Origin: Cellulomonas sp. NS3
GTDB taxonomy: Bacteria > Actinomycetota > Actinomycetes > Actinomycetales > Cellulomonadaceae
Direction of reading: 5' to 3'
Length of the DNA stretch: 64,000 bases
Assembly (NCBI RefSeq): GCF_024757985.1
Contig: NZ_CP103289.1
Location: 2,542,001-2,606,000, forward strand
The notes beneath the pieces are model-generated. The model was not told the DNA's origin. It worked only from the letters and a program-made list of their open reading frames with translations, and made no database searches. The translations under genes and the position numbers were made by a program. Numbering within the stretch: the first letter of the stretch is position 1; each line of letters starts with the position of its first letter. Positions 7,927-15,953 of this stretch are shown in pieces.

Positions 7927-8579
7927 GCGGGACCCGCGAGCTCGACGCGCCGGAGGTCGAGCGGCTGACCCGGCGCGGCCTGCGGCTCGCGCAGCTGACC
8001 GTGGCCTACAACGTCGTCGAGGGCGCGGTCGCCGTCACGCTCGGTCTGGGAGCGGGGCTCGTGTCGGTCGTCGGGTTCGGCATCGACTCGGGGATCGAGT
8101 CGGTCGCGGCCGTGCTCGTCGGGCTCCGTCTCGCGGGCCGGCTCCGCCACGGGGAGCCGGACGAGCGCAAGGAGCGGCTCACCCTGCGCGCCGTCGCGGC
8201 CACGTTCTTCCTGCTCGCTGGTTACGTCACGGTCGAGGGCGTGCGGAGCCTGGTCGGCGGCGAGGCGCCCGGCACGTCCACCCCGGTCGTTCTGCTGCTG
8301 GTCGCCTCGATCGTGGTCATGCCGGTCCTCGCGGCGAAGAAGCGTCGGGTCGGCCTCGCGCTCGGCGACGACCTGATCCTCGCCGACGCCGCCGAGACCC
8401 GGATCTGCGTGCTTCTGAGCGTCTCGACGCTCGCCGGCGTGGTGCTGTACCAGCTCACGGGAGCCGCGTGGCTCGACCCGGTCGCCGCCTTCGTGATCGC
8501 CGCGTTCGCGGTCCACGAGGGCAAGGAGGCCTGGGAGGGCGAGCTCGTCCACGCGGAGGGGCACGACCACGCCGGCTGA
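7923..8579 (+). CDS. Cation diffusion facilitator-type metal exporter
   Basis: This 218-residue membrane protein has five to six hydrophobic segments. FGIDSGIESVAAVLVGLRLAG is the acidic metal-site helix of the CDF family, and LADAAETRICVLLS plus WLDPVAAFVIAAFA match the later helices. It lacks the usual C-terminal cytoplasmic domain, ending shortly after TM6 in an HAEGHDH tail that could bind metal. The GTG at 7923 overlaps the stop of the CmtR-like sensor, so the likely cargo is Cd, Pb or Zn exported from the cytoplasm. Confidence 0.8.
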   Translation: MSGTRELDAPEVERLTRRGLRLAQLTVAYNVVEGAVAVTLGLGAGLVSVVGFGIDSGIESVAAVLVGLRLAGRLRHGEPDERKERLTLRAVAATFFLLAGYVTVEGVRSLVGGEAPGTSTPVVLLLVASIVVMPVLAAKKRRVGLALGDDLILADAAETRICVLLSVSTLAGVVLYQLTGAAWLDPVAAFVIAAFAVHEGKEAWEGELVHAEGHDHAG

Positions 8580-8729
8580 GACCGCTCGAGCCGGTCAGCC
8601 ACCGCTCGCACGGGTCGCCTACCTCGACCAGCCGCGGACCGGCCGGCGCGGGCGAGGAGCGGCGGGCTGCGACGCGCGGGCGGGCGGCCTGAGCGGACCG
8701 CTCCCGGACGCGTGGCTAGGGTGAGCCGC

Positions 8730-9341
8730 ATGGCACGGACGGACCGGGTCCCCCGTCGGCGGCTCGACCCCGACGCCCGACGCGAGGCGATCCTGGCGGC
8801 GGCCGCCGAGGCGTTCGCGCGCGAGCCGTACCGCGACGTGACCATCGCCTCGGTCGCCCGGCTCGCGGGCGCGTCGGAGGCGCTGCTCTACCGCTACTTC
8901 GCCGGCAAGGACCAGCTGTACACCGCGGTCGTCGGTTCTGCGGTCGAGGACCTGCTCGACGCGCAGGCCGCGGCCCTCGCGGACCTGCCGGTGGGCTCCC
9001 CGGTCCGTGACCGCGTGACGGTCGCGACGACGGTGTACCTCGACCACGTCGCGCACCACCCGCAGGCGTGGGCTCTGCCGCTCAGCGGCGTCGGGAGCGA
9101 GCCGACCGCGACCGTCGAGGTCCGCACCCGCGCGCGCGAGGAGTACGTCCAGCGCCTGCGCGACCTGCTCGCCCCGAGCTCGACGGCGCGGCACGAGTAC
9201 GCGCTGTGGGGGTTCTTCGGCTTCCTCGACGCCGCGTGCCTGCGGTGGGTCCGCGAGGGGTCCCCGGCCGACGGTCGTCAGCCGCTGCTGGACGCGACCG
9301 TCGGCGCGCTCGAGGGGGCGCTCGGCGACTGGGGCGCCTAG
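8730..9341 (+). CDS. TetR-family transcriptional regulator
   Basis: This 203-residue protein has an N-terminal HTH (REAILAAAAEAFAREPYRDVTIASVARLAGASEALLYRYFAGKDQLYTAV, split as helix 1, the recognition region ASEALLYRYF and the following helix). The C-terminal ligand domain is uncharacterised. ATG 8730 is preferred; in-frame GTG codons at 8712 and 8721 are alternatives. The gene stands directly before a glycosidase whose promoter carries a perfect TetR-type inverted repeat (9427-9449), which is its most likely operator. Confidence 0.85.
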   Translation: MARTDRVPRRRLDPDARREAILAAAAEAFAREPYRDVTIASVARLAGASEALLYRYFAGKDQLYTAVVGSAVEDLLDAQAAALADLPVGSPVRDRVTVATTVYLDHVAHHPQAWALPLSGVGSEPTATVEVRTRAREEYVQRLRDLLAPSSTARHEYALWGFFGFLDAACLRWVREGSPADGRQPLLDATVGALEGALGDWGA

Positions 9342-9426
9342 CCCGACCGCCCGGTACGGGAGCGCACGCCACCGGCGCGGCGCCGGACCGTTGCGGTGCG
9401 CTCGCGCGGTCCGGTACGGTCGGCGT

Positions 9427-9449
9427 GTTAGTGAATCCGATTCACTAAC
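9427..9449. promoter_or_regulatory. Perfect 11-bp inverted repeat, TetR operator
   Basis: GTTAGTGAATC (9427-9437), one central C, then its exact complement (9439-9449). It ends 12 bp before the glycosidase start, overlapping the probable promoter/leader. Size and symmetry fit a TetR-family dimer site; the regulator at 8730 is the natural candidate. Confidence 0.8.
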
Positions 9450-9461
9450 GGAGGAGGTCGC

Positions 9462-10703
9462 ATGGACCGGTCCGAGCACGGCACCTGGTGGCACGTCTAC
9501 CCGCTGGGCTTCACGGGCGCGCCGATCCGCACGGCGCACGACGCGCAGCCCCGGCTGGCGCGCCTGACCGCGTGGCTCGACTACGCGGTCGAGCTCGGGG
9601 TCGGCGGCCTGCTGCTCGGCCCTGTCTTCAGCTCCGAGACGCACGGGTACGACAGCGTCGACCAGTACCGCATCGACCCCCGGCTCGGTGACCTCGCCGA
9701 CTTCGACGCGCTCGTGGCCGGCTGCCACGAGCGCGGCCTGCGCGTCGTGCTCGACGGGGTGTTCAACCACGTCGGCGCGGGGCACCCCTGGGTGCGCCGC
9801 GCGCTCGCGGAGGGGCCGGACGGTGAGTACGCCCGCTTCTTCCGGATCGACTGGTCCGACCCCCTCGCACCCCGGACCGCGGACTTCGAGGGCCACGCGT
9901 CGCTAGTCGCGCTCGACCACGACTCCCCCGCGGTGGCCGACTACGTCACCGACGTCATGACGACCTGGCTCGACCGGGGCGCCGACGGCTGGCGGCTCGA
10001 TGCCGCGTACGCGGTCCCGCCGCGGTTCTGGGCACAGGTGCTCCCGCGCGTGCGCGCCGCGCACCCGGACGCCTGGGTCCTGGGCGAGGTCATCCACGGC
10101 GACTACGCGGCGTTCGCCGCCGCCTCCGGCATCGAGTCGATCACGCAGTACGAGCTGTGGAAGGCGATCTGGAGCAGCCTCGCCGACCGGAACTTCTTCG
10201 AGCTCGACTGGGCGCTGACGCGTCACCTGCAGCTCGCGGAGGGACAGCTGCCGGCGACGTTCGTCGGGAACCACGACGTCACGCGCATCGCGACGACGGT
10301 CGGCGCGGAGGGCGCGGTGCTCGCGCTCGTCGTGCTGATGACCGTCTCCGGCGTGCCGACCGTCTACTACGGCGACGAGCAGGCGTTCACCGGCACCAAG
10401 GAGGAGCGCCTCGGCGGAGACGACGCGGTCCGCCCGGCGATGCCGGACTCCCCGGCGGAGCTCCCGCCCGGGGGCGCGTGGATGTTCCGGGTCCACCAGC
10501 AGCTCCTCGCGCTGCGGCGCAGCCACCCGTGGCTCGTGGACGCGGTGACCACGACCACCGGGCTGACGAACACGCGCTACGCCTACACGGCTCGCGCGCG
10601 CACGGGGCCGGGTGCACTGCACGTCGAGCTCGACGTGACCGACGGCCACCACGCCGTCGTGCGCAACGCGGCGGGCGCGACGCTCTTCGCGTACGACGCC
10701 TGA
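9462..10703 (+). CDS. GH13 alpha-amylase-family glycoside hydrolase
   Basis: A 413-residue cytoplasmic (no signal peptide) (beta/alpha)8 enzyme. The four GH13 regions are present: LDGVFNH (Asp98-His103), DGWRLDAAY with Arg178 and nucleophile Asp180, LGEVIHG with acid/base Glu209, and FVGNHDVT with Asp272. It should cleave or transfer alpha-glucosidic bonds in imported maltodextrin-like oligosaccharides. GGAGGAGG directly precedes the ATG. The TetR-type palindrome just upstream predicts tight ligand-dependent control. A GH3 enzyme follows 137 bp later with a different inverted repeat. Confidence 0.9.
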   Translation: MDRSEHGTWWHVYPLGFTGAPIRTAHDAQPRLARLTAWLDYAVELGVGGLLLGPVFSSETHGYDSVDQYRIDPRLGDLADFDALVAGCHERGLRVVLDGVFNHVGAGHPWVRRALAEGPDGEYARFFRIDWSDPLAPRTADFEGHASLVALDHDSPAVADYVTDVMTTWLDRGADGWRLDAAYAVPPRFWAQVLPRVRAAHPDAWVLGEVIHGDYAAFAAASGIESITQYELWKAIWSSLADRNFFELDWALTRHLQLAEGQLPATFVGNHDVTRIATTVGAEGAVLALVVLMTVSGVPTVYYGDEQAFTGTKEERLGGDDAVRPAMPDSPAELPPGGAWMFRVHQQLLALRRSHPWLVDAVTTTTGLTNTRYAYTARARTGPGALHVELDVTDGHHAVVRNAAGATLFAYDA

Positions 10704-10758
10704 TCTGCCCGGCAGCGCCAGACTGGGAGGATCGACCCGAGCGCAGGGAAAAGGCTTC

Positions 10759-10776
10759 ACTTACCAACAAGTAAGT
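10759..10776. promoter_or_regulatory. Inverted repeat ACTTAC-N6-GTAAGT before the GH3 gene
   Basis: Perfect 6-bp arms flank CAACAA in an AT-rich patch (10740-10790) that contrasts with the surrounding sequence. It resembles a TetR/AcrR-type operator and lies 65 bp before the GH3 start. The sequence differs from the palindrome at 9427, so a different regulator is implied. Confidence 0.5.
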
Positions 10777-10840
10777 AATAAAGTCGAGCGCCCGCGCCCG
10801 CCCGGCCGGCGACGAACCCGCACCGAACGAAGGAGCTGCC

Positions 10841-13141
10841 GTGACCGGCGCCCCCTACCAGGACCCGCAGCTGCCTGTCGAGCAGCGGGTCAAGGACCTC
10901 CTCGAGCGCATGACCCTGGCGGAGAAGGTCGGGCAGATGCTCCAGCTCGACGCCCAGGCGGACGTCCGGCCGCTCGTCGAGGACCTGCACGCGGGCTCGA
11001 TCCTGCACGCCGCGCCCGAGCAGGTGCTGCGCGCGCACGAGCTCACCGAGGGCACGCGCCTGCGCATCCCGTTGCTCGTGGCCGAGGACTGCATCCACGG
11101 GCACTCGTTCTGGCGCGGCGCGACGATCTTCCCGACGCAGCTCGCGATGGCCGCGTCCTGGGACCCGACGCTCGTCGAGCGGGTCGCGCGGATCACCGCC
11201 GTCGAGGTCGCCGCGACCGGCATCCACTGGACCTTCTCCCCCGTGCTCTGCATCGCGCGGGACCTGCGCTGGGGACGCGTCGACGAGACGTTCGGCGAGG
11301 ACCCGCTGCTCATCGGCGAGCTCGCGTCCGCGATGGTCCGCGGGTACCAGGGCGACGGGCTCGCCGACCCGACCGCGATCCTCGCGACGGCCAAGCACTT
11401 CGCGGGGTACTCCGAGACGCAGGGCGGGCGCGACGCGTCCGAGGCCGACATCTCGCGGCGCAAGCTGCGCTCGTGGTTCCTCCCGCCGTTCGAGCGCGTC
11501 GCCCGCGAGGGCTGCCGGACGTTCATGCTCGGCTACCAGACCATGGACGGCGTCCCGATCACGGTCAACGACTGGCTCCTCAGCGAGGTCCTGCGTGAGG
11601 AGTGGGGTTACACCGGAACCCTCGTGACGGATTGGGACAACGTCGGGCGGATGGTCTGGGAGCAGAAGGTCCAGCCCGACCACGCGCACGCGGCAGCCGC
11701 GGCGGTCCGGGCGGGCAACGACATGATCATGACGACGCCGCAGTTCTTCGAGGGCGCGCAGGAGGCCGTCGAGCTCGGCCTGATCGCCGAGCACGACCTC
11801 GACGCCGCCGTCGGGCGGATCCTCACCCTCAAGTTCGAGCTCGGGCTGTTCGAGGACCCGCGCCGGCCCGACCGGGCGCGCATCGCGGAGGTGGTCGGGG
11901 CCGACGAGCACACCGCCCTCAACCTCGAGGTGACCCGCCGGTCGCTCGTGCTCCTGCGCAACGACGGCGTGCTGCCGCTCGCCGGGGGCCACGCGCCGGG
12001 TGCCCCGACCGACGCCGCGGGCCGGGCCGTCGTGGACGGGCCCCCGCGCACGGTGGCCGTCGTGGGCCCGCTCGCCGACGACGCGCAGACCCAGCTCGGT
12101 GACTGGGCCGGGTCGTCCGGCCAGGCGGACTGGCTCCGCGACGGGCAGCCCCGCGAGATGATCACGACCGTCCTCGACGGCCTGCGCGCGCACGTGCCGG
12201 GCGCCTGGACGGTCACGCACGCCCCGGGCGCCGAGATCCTCAGCATCACGCCGGACCCCGAGGGACCGTTCTTCCCCGACGGCCAGCCCCGCCCGCCGCT
12301 CGTCGCACCGGCGACGCCGGACGAGCAGCTCCTCGCCGACGCCGTCGCGCTGGCCCGCGAGGCCGACTACGTCGTCGCGGTGGTCGGCGACCGCGTGGAG
12401 CTCGTCGGCGAGGGGCGCTCGACCGCGACGCTCGAGCTCGTCGGCAGCCAGGTCGCTCTCCTCGACGCGCTCGCCGCCACCGGCACCCCGCTCGTCGTGG
12501 TCCTGCTCGCCTCCAAGCCGCTCGTCCTGCCCGAGTCCGCGCTGCGCGCCGCGGCGCTCGTGTGGGTCGCCAACCCCGGGATGCAGGGCGGGCGCGCGGT
12601 CGCCGAGCTGCTGCTCGGCGTCGTCGAGCCGTCCGGTCGGCTCCCGATCTCGTTCGCGCGGCACGTCGGTCAGCAGCCGACGTACTACAACCAGATCCGG
12701 GGGCAGCACGGGACCCGCTACGCCGACCTCACGCAGCGCCCGGCGTTCGTCTTCGGCGAGGGCCTCTCATACAGCTCCGTCGAGTACGCGGGCCTGCGGC
12801 TCGACGCCGAGCAGGTCACCGCGGCGGACGTATTGCGCGGCGAGGTCACGGTGCGCAACACCGGCTCCCGGCCGGTGCGCGAGACCGTGCAGGTCTACGT
12901 GAGCGACACCGTGACGTCCGCGAGCTGGGCGGACCGCGAGCTCAAGGCGTTCACGCAGGTCGAGCTCGCGCCGGGCGAGACGCGCGCGGTCACGCTCGAG
13001 CTCCCGGTCCGGGACTGCACGATCGTCGACGCGCACGGCCGCCGGGTCGTCGAGCCGGGCGCGTTCGAGCTGCTCGTCGGGGCGTCGTCGCGCCCGGAGG
13101 ACCTTCTGAGGGTCGCGTTCACCGTGCGTGCGGGCGACTGA
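10841..13141 (+). CDS. GH3 beta-glucosidase-type glycoside hydrolase
   Basis: A 766-residue GH3 enzyme without a signal peptide. The N-terminal TIM barrel contains AKHFAGYSETQGGRD and the nucleophile Asp264 in LVTDWDNVGRM. The alpha/beta sandwich domain spans about residues 350-600, with GEGRSTATLEL likely contributing the acid/base region. A C-terminal fibronectin-III-like domain starts near ETVQVYVSD. It should release glucose or xylose from beta-linked oligosaccharides in the cytoplasm. GTG 10841 follows GAAGGAG. It is probably regulated through the inverted repeat at 10759-10776. Confidence 0.92.
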   Translation: MTGAPYQDPQLPVEQRVKDLLERMTLAEKVGQMLQLDAQADVRPLVEDLHAGSILHAAPEQVLRAHELTEGTRLRIPLLVAEDCIHGHSFWRGATIFPTQLAMAASWDPTLVERVARITAVEVAATGIHWTFSPVLCIARDLRWGRVDETFGEDPLLIGELASAMVRGYQGDGLADPTAILATAKHFAGYSETQGGRDASEADISRRKLRSWFLPPFERVAREGCRTFMLGYQTMDGVPITVNDWLLSEVLREEWGYTGTLVTDWDNVGRMVWEQKVQPDHAHAAAAAVRAGNDMIMTTPQFFEGAQEAVELGLIAEHDLDAAVGRILTLKFELGLFEDPRRPDRARIAEVVGADEHTALNLEVTRRSLVLLRNDGVLPLAGGHAPGAPTDAAGRAVVDGPPRTVAVVGPLADDAQTQLGDWAGSSGQADWLRDGQPREMITTVLDGLRAHVPGAWTVTHAPGAEILSITPDPEGPFFPDGQPRPPLVAPATPDEQLLADAVALAREADYVVAVVGDRVELVGEGRSTATLELVGSQVALLDALAATGTPLVVVLLASKPLVLPESALRAAALVWVANPGMQGGRAVAELLLGVVEPSGRLPISFARHVGQQPTYYNQIRGQHGTRYADLTQRPAFVFGEGLSYSSVEYAGLRLDAEQVTAADVLRGEVTVRNTGSRPVRETVQVYVSDTVTSASWADRELKAFTQVELAPGETRAVTLELPVRDCTIVDAHGRRVVEPGAFELLVGASSRPEDLLRVAFTVRAGD

Positions 13142-13220
13142 GCCGTCGGGCGGCGGGTTCACTCGGACGGGTCGGGGGCCCGGCCTTCACCGGGTCGCCC
13201 GGCCCGCCGATGAAGGACAC

Positions 13221-15281
13221 ATGGCCGCGGGACCCACGCAGAACTACGACGACGCGACCCTCGGCAGCTGGCGACCGCACCCCGTCCTCGCCACGGTCGT
13301 GCGTGCCGCCGTCGGTCTGACGCCGCTGCTCCTCGCGCTCGCGACCGGGCTCGCCGCGCACCGCTGGCTCCCGCCCGCGCGCGTCGGGCTGCACCCGTGG
13401 CTCTGGCTGGCGGTGCAGGTCGCCTGCTCGACGGCGGTGCTCCTGGTGGTCGCGTGGGCCGTGCGCCGCCTCCTGCCGCTCGACGTCCTCCTGCGCCTGA
13501 GCCTCTTCCTGCCCGACCGTGCGGCCTCGCGGTTCGCCGTCGCCCGCCGCCGGCACTCCCCCGCGGTGCTGCACGCGCACCTCGAGGAGGGGCGCCCGCT
13601 GCTCGGCGCGGCCGACGAGGCCGCGCACGGCGCCGAGCTCCTCGACCTCGTGGCGCGCCTGCGCGCGCACGACCGGGGGACGTTCAGCCACAGCGAGCGC
13701 GTGCAGGCCCTCGCCGCGCTGATCGGGACCGAGCTGGGGCTCTCGCGGGTCGAGGCCGCGCAGCTCGGGTGGGCGGCGCTCCTGCACGACATCGGCAAGC
13801 TCGCGGTCCCGCGGGAGATCCTCACCAAGCCGGGTCGCCCGACGGACGAGGAGTGGCGGGTCGTCGCGTGCCACCCCGAGCACGGCGAGGCCCTCGCGGC
13901 GCCCCTGCAGGCGTGGCTCGGGCCCTGGGTCGACGCGGTCGGCCAGCACCACGAGCGCTGGGACGGCGCCGGGTACCCGCACGGGCTCGCGGGCGAGCAG
14001 ATCAGCCTGGGCGCCCGGATCATCGCGGTCGCGGACGCGTTCGACGTGATCACCTCGGCGCGCTCCTACAAGAAGCCGCTGTCGGCGACGGCCGCGCGGA
14101 CCGAGCTCGCGCGCTGCGCCGGTTCGCAGTTCGACCCCGACGTCGTCCGCGCGTTCCTCGCCGTCGGGCTCGGTCCGCTGCGGGCGGTGGCCGGGCCGGC
14201 GTCGCTCGTCGCGGCGGTGCCCGGTCTGCGGTCGATGCCGTGGCCCGACCTCGCGGGTGCGGCCTCCCGCCTCGCCGTCGGGCCGGTGGCGGGCGCCGCG
14301 TCGCTCGCCACCGGCGCCGCGCTCGTGCTCGGCGCCGTCGCCCCGGGGTCCCCGCTGCTCGCGCCGCTCGCGGCCGTGGGCACCTCGGTCGCGGCCGCGG
14401 CGCGTGCCGACGCGGCGGCGGGGCAGGCCGGCACGGCCGGAGATGTCTCCGACCCCGCGGGCGGAGGGGGCTCGGACCGCGAGGGCTCCAACACGGCGGG
14501 GGCCTTCGCCGACGGCGGTCCCGCGGGCGGCTCCCTCGCGGTCCCGTCCGACGTGGCCGCGACCGCCGGTGCGGCGTCCGGTGCGTCGTCGGCGGGCCCC
14601 GGCGCCGAGGCCGGCACCGCGCCTGCCGGGGCCCCGTCGACCGGGGCCGCGTCGCCCGCGTGCCGGCGAGCACGCGCGGGTGCCACGGACCTCCCGCTCG
14701 CGGCGCTGTCCCGCTGCCTGCTCACCGGCGACCTGCGGGGCGCGAACCTCGCGGGGGCCGACCTCAGCGGCGCGACGCTCACCGGCCTCGACCTGACGGG
14801 CGCACGCCTCAACGGTGCGAACCTGCGGGGAGCGGTCGTCTCCGGGACGACGTTCGACCGCGCCGACCTCACCGGCGCCGACCTGACCGGCGCCGTCGTG
14901 ACCGCCTCGAGCTTCCGCGGGGCGACGCTCGGGCCGACGACCTTGCGCGGCGCGACCCTGCAGGACTGCGTGCTCGACCCGGGGGTCGCCGCAGGCCCCG
15001 GGGCACCCGCCGTGCCCGCACAGGCGCCGCCCGCCGCCCCGGCCGTCCCCGCTCGGGGTGCACCCGCCGCGGGCGCGCCCGCCGAGCCGGTGCCCGCGCC
15101 GGCCGCGCCCGCAGCAGGCGCTCCCGCCGCCCCGGCGGCACCGGCCGCTCCCGGTCCGGCCGCACCCGCACCACCGGCCGCCACGAGCGGCGGGCAACCC
15201 GCCGCACCCGCGACCGGGCCCGGCGGCGCCGCCTCGGGCGCAGGCTCTGCGGCGAACGGCCGGGCGAACGGCCGACCCTGA
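13221..15281 (+). CDS. Membrane HD-GYP phosphodiesterase fused to pentapeptide repeats
   Basis: A 686-residue protein. Two TM segments lie at about residues 20-45 and 59-81. A full HD-GYP domain follows, with HSERV, His189-Asp190 (LLHDIGK), HHERWDGAGYP (GYP 251-253) and FDP, all the metal/substrate residues needed to hydrolyse cyclic di-GMP. A hydrophobic stretch near 355-395 and an Ala/Gly/Ser linker lead to A(D/N)LxG pentapeptide repeats at about 506-580, then a roughly 100-residue Pro/Ala tail. ATG 13221 follows GAAGGA. HD-GYP plus pentapeptide repeats is an unusual architecture. The stop lies only three bases from that of the convergent lutC. Confidence 0.85.
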   Translation: MAAGPTQNYDDATLGSWRPHPVLATVVRAAVGLTPLLLALATGLAAHRWLPPARVGLHPWLWLAVQVACSTAVLLVVAWAVRRLLPLDVLLRLSLFLPDRAASRFAVARRRHSPAVLHAHLEEGRPLLGAADEAAHGAELLDLVARLRAHDRGTFSHSERVQALAALIGTELGLSRVEAAQLGWAALLHDIGKLAVPREILTKPGRPTDEEWRVVACHPEHGEALAAPLQAWLGPWVDAVGQHHERWDGAGYPHGLAGEQISLGARIIAVADAFDVITSARSYKKPLSATAARTELARCAGSQFDPDVVRAFLAVGLGPLRAVAGPASLVAAVPGLRSMPWPDLAGAASRLAVGPVAGAASLATGAALVLGAVAPGSPLLAPLAAVGTSVAAAARADAAAGQAGTAGDVSDPAGGGGSDREGSNTAGAFADGGPAGGSLAVPSDVAATAGAASGASSAGPGAEAGTAPAGAPSTGAASPACRRARAGATDLPLAALSRCLLTGDLRGANLAGADLSGATLTGLDLTGARLNGANLRGAVVSGTTFDRADLTGADLTGAVVTASSFRGATLGPTTLRGATLQDCVLDPGVAAGPGAPAVPAQAPPAAPAVPARGAPAAGAPAEPVPAPAAPAAGAPAAPAAPAAPGPAAPAPPAATSGGQPAAPATGPGGAASGAGSAANGRANGRP

Positions 15282-15284
15282 CGC

Positions 15285-15953
15285 TCAGGGCCCGACGAGG
15301 ACCACCCGCAGGTCGCGCGGGCCGTGCACGCCCTCGACGCGCACGAGCTCGATGTCGCTCGTCGCGCTCGGGCCGCTGATCCACGTCAGCGGACGCTCGG
15401 GGTGCGCCTCGAGCAGGCGGACCGCCTCCGGGACCGACCCCACGACCTGGTCCGAGCGCACGACGCACACGTGCCGGTCCGGGACGAGCGTCAGCACCCG
15501 CCGGCCCTGCCCCGGGCCGGCGTCGAGCACGATCGTGCCCGTGTCGGCGACGGCGACCCGGCAGCCCGTGACGACCGCGTCGGTGCGGTCGAGCTCGGCG
15601 GCGGCGAGCGGGCGTCCCGGCACGTCGTCGCGCACCGTGGCCCCGGTGGCGCGCACCGCGTCCGCCCACGCCTCGGGCAGCCCGTGCGGGACGGCCACCG
15701 ACGCCGCACCCGCGAGCTCGCGCACGACGGTCGCCGCCACCTCCTCGGGCCGGCACCGGGTGACCCGCGCCCGGTAGTCGAGGAGCCGGTGCTCGAGCAG
15801 GTCGCACGCGGCGACGGACCCGGACGCGGTGTCGGTCGCGACCCGGTAGCCCCGCGGCACGTCGCCGGCGCCGACCGCGTCCGCGCGTCCGCCCCGGGGT
15901 CCCCGGCCGAGCGCCGCCCGCACCGCCCCGAGGACGTCCTCGCGCGCGCTCAC
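15285..15953 (-). CDS. lutC: LutC, LUD-domain lactate utilisation protein
   Basis: A 222-residue LUD (DUF162) protein. The VADTGTIVLDAGPGQGRR segment and ISGPSATSDIELVRVEGVHGP near the C-terminus are diagnostic of LutC/YkgG. It is the third component of the iron-sulfur L-lactate dehydrogenase complex LutABC, which oxidises L-lactate to pyruvate. The GTG start overlaps the lutB stop as GTGA, so it is translationally coupled. It closes an operon that begins with rhamnose genes, where lactate arises from lactaldehyde. Confidence 0.92.
   Translation of the reverse strand: MSAREDVLGAVRAALGRGPRGGRADAVGAGDVPRGYRVATDTASGSVAACDLLEHRLLDYRARVTRCRPEEVAATVVRELAGAASVAVPHGLPEAWADAVRATGATVRDDVPGRPLAAAELDRTDAVVTGCRVAVADTGTIVLDAGPGQGRRVLTLVPDRHVCVVRSDQVVGSVPEAVRLLEAHPERPLTWISGPSATSDIELVRVEGVHGPRDLRVVLVGP

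Noticed and set aside
13142-13220. Hairpin between the GH3 and HD-GYP genes
   Set aside because: Pairing is imperfect and composed of overlapping GGGCC/CCCGG runs expected by chance at this GC content.
15000-15280. Apparent tandem repeats at the end of the HD-GYP gene
   Set aside because: The stretch is Pro/Ala low-complexity coding sequence without a consistent DNA unit.
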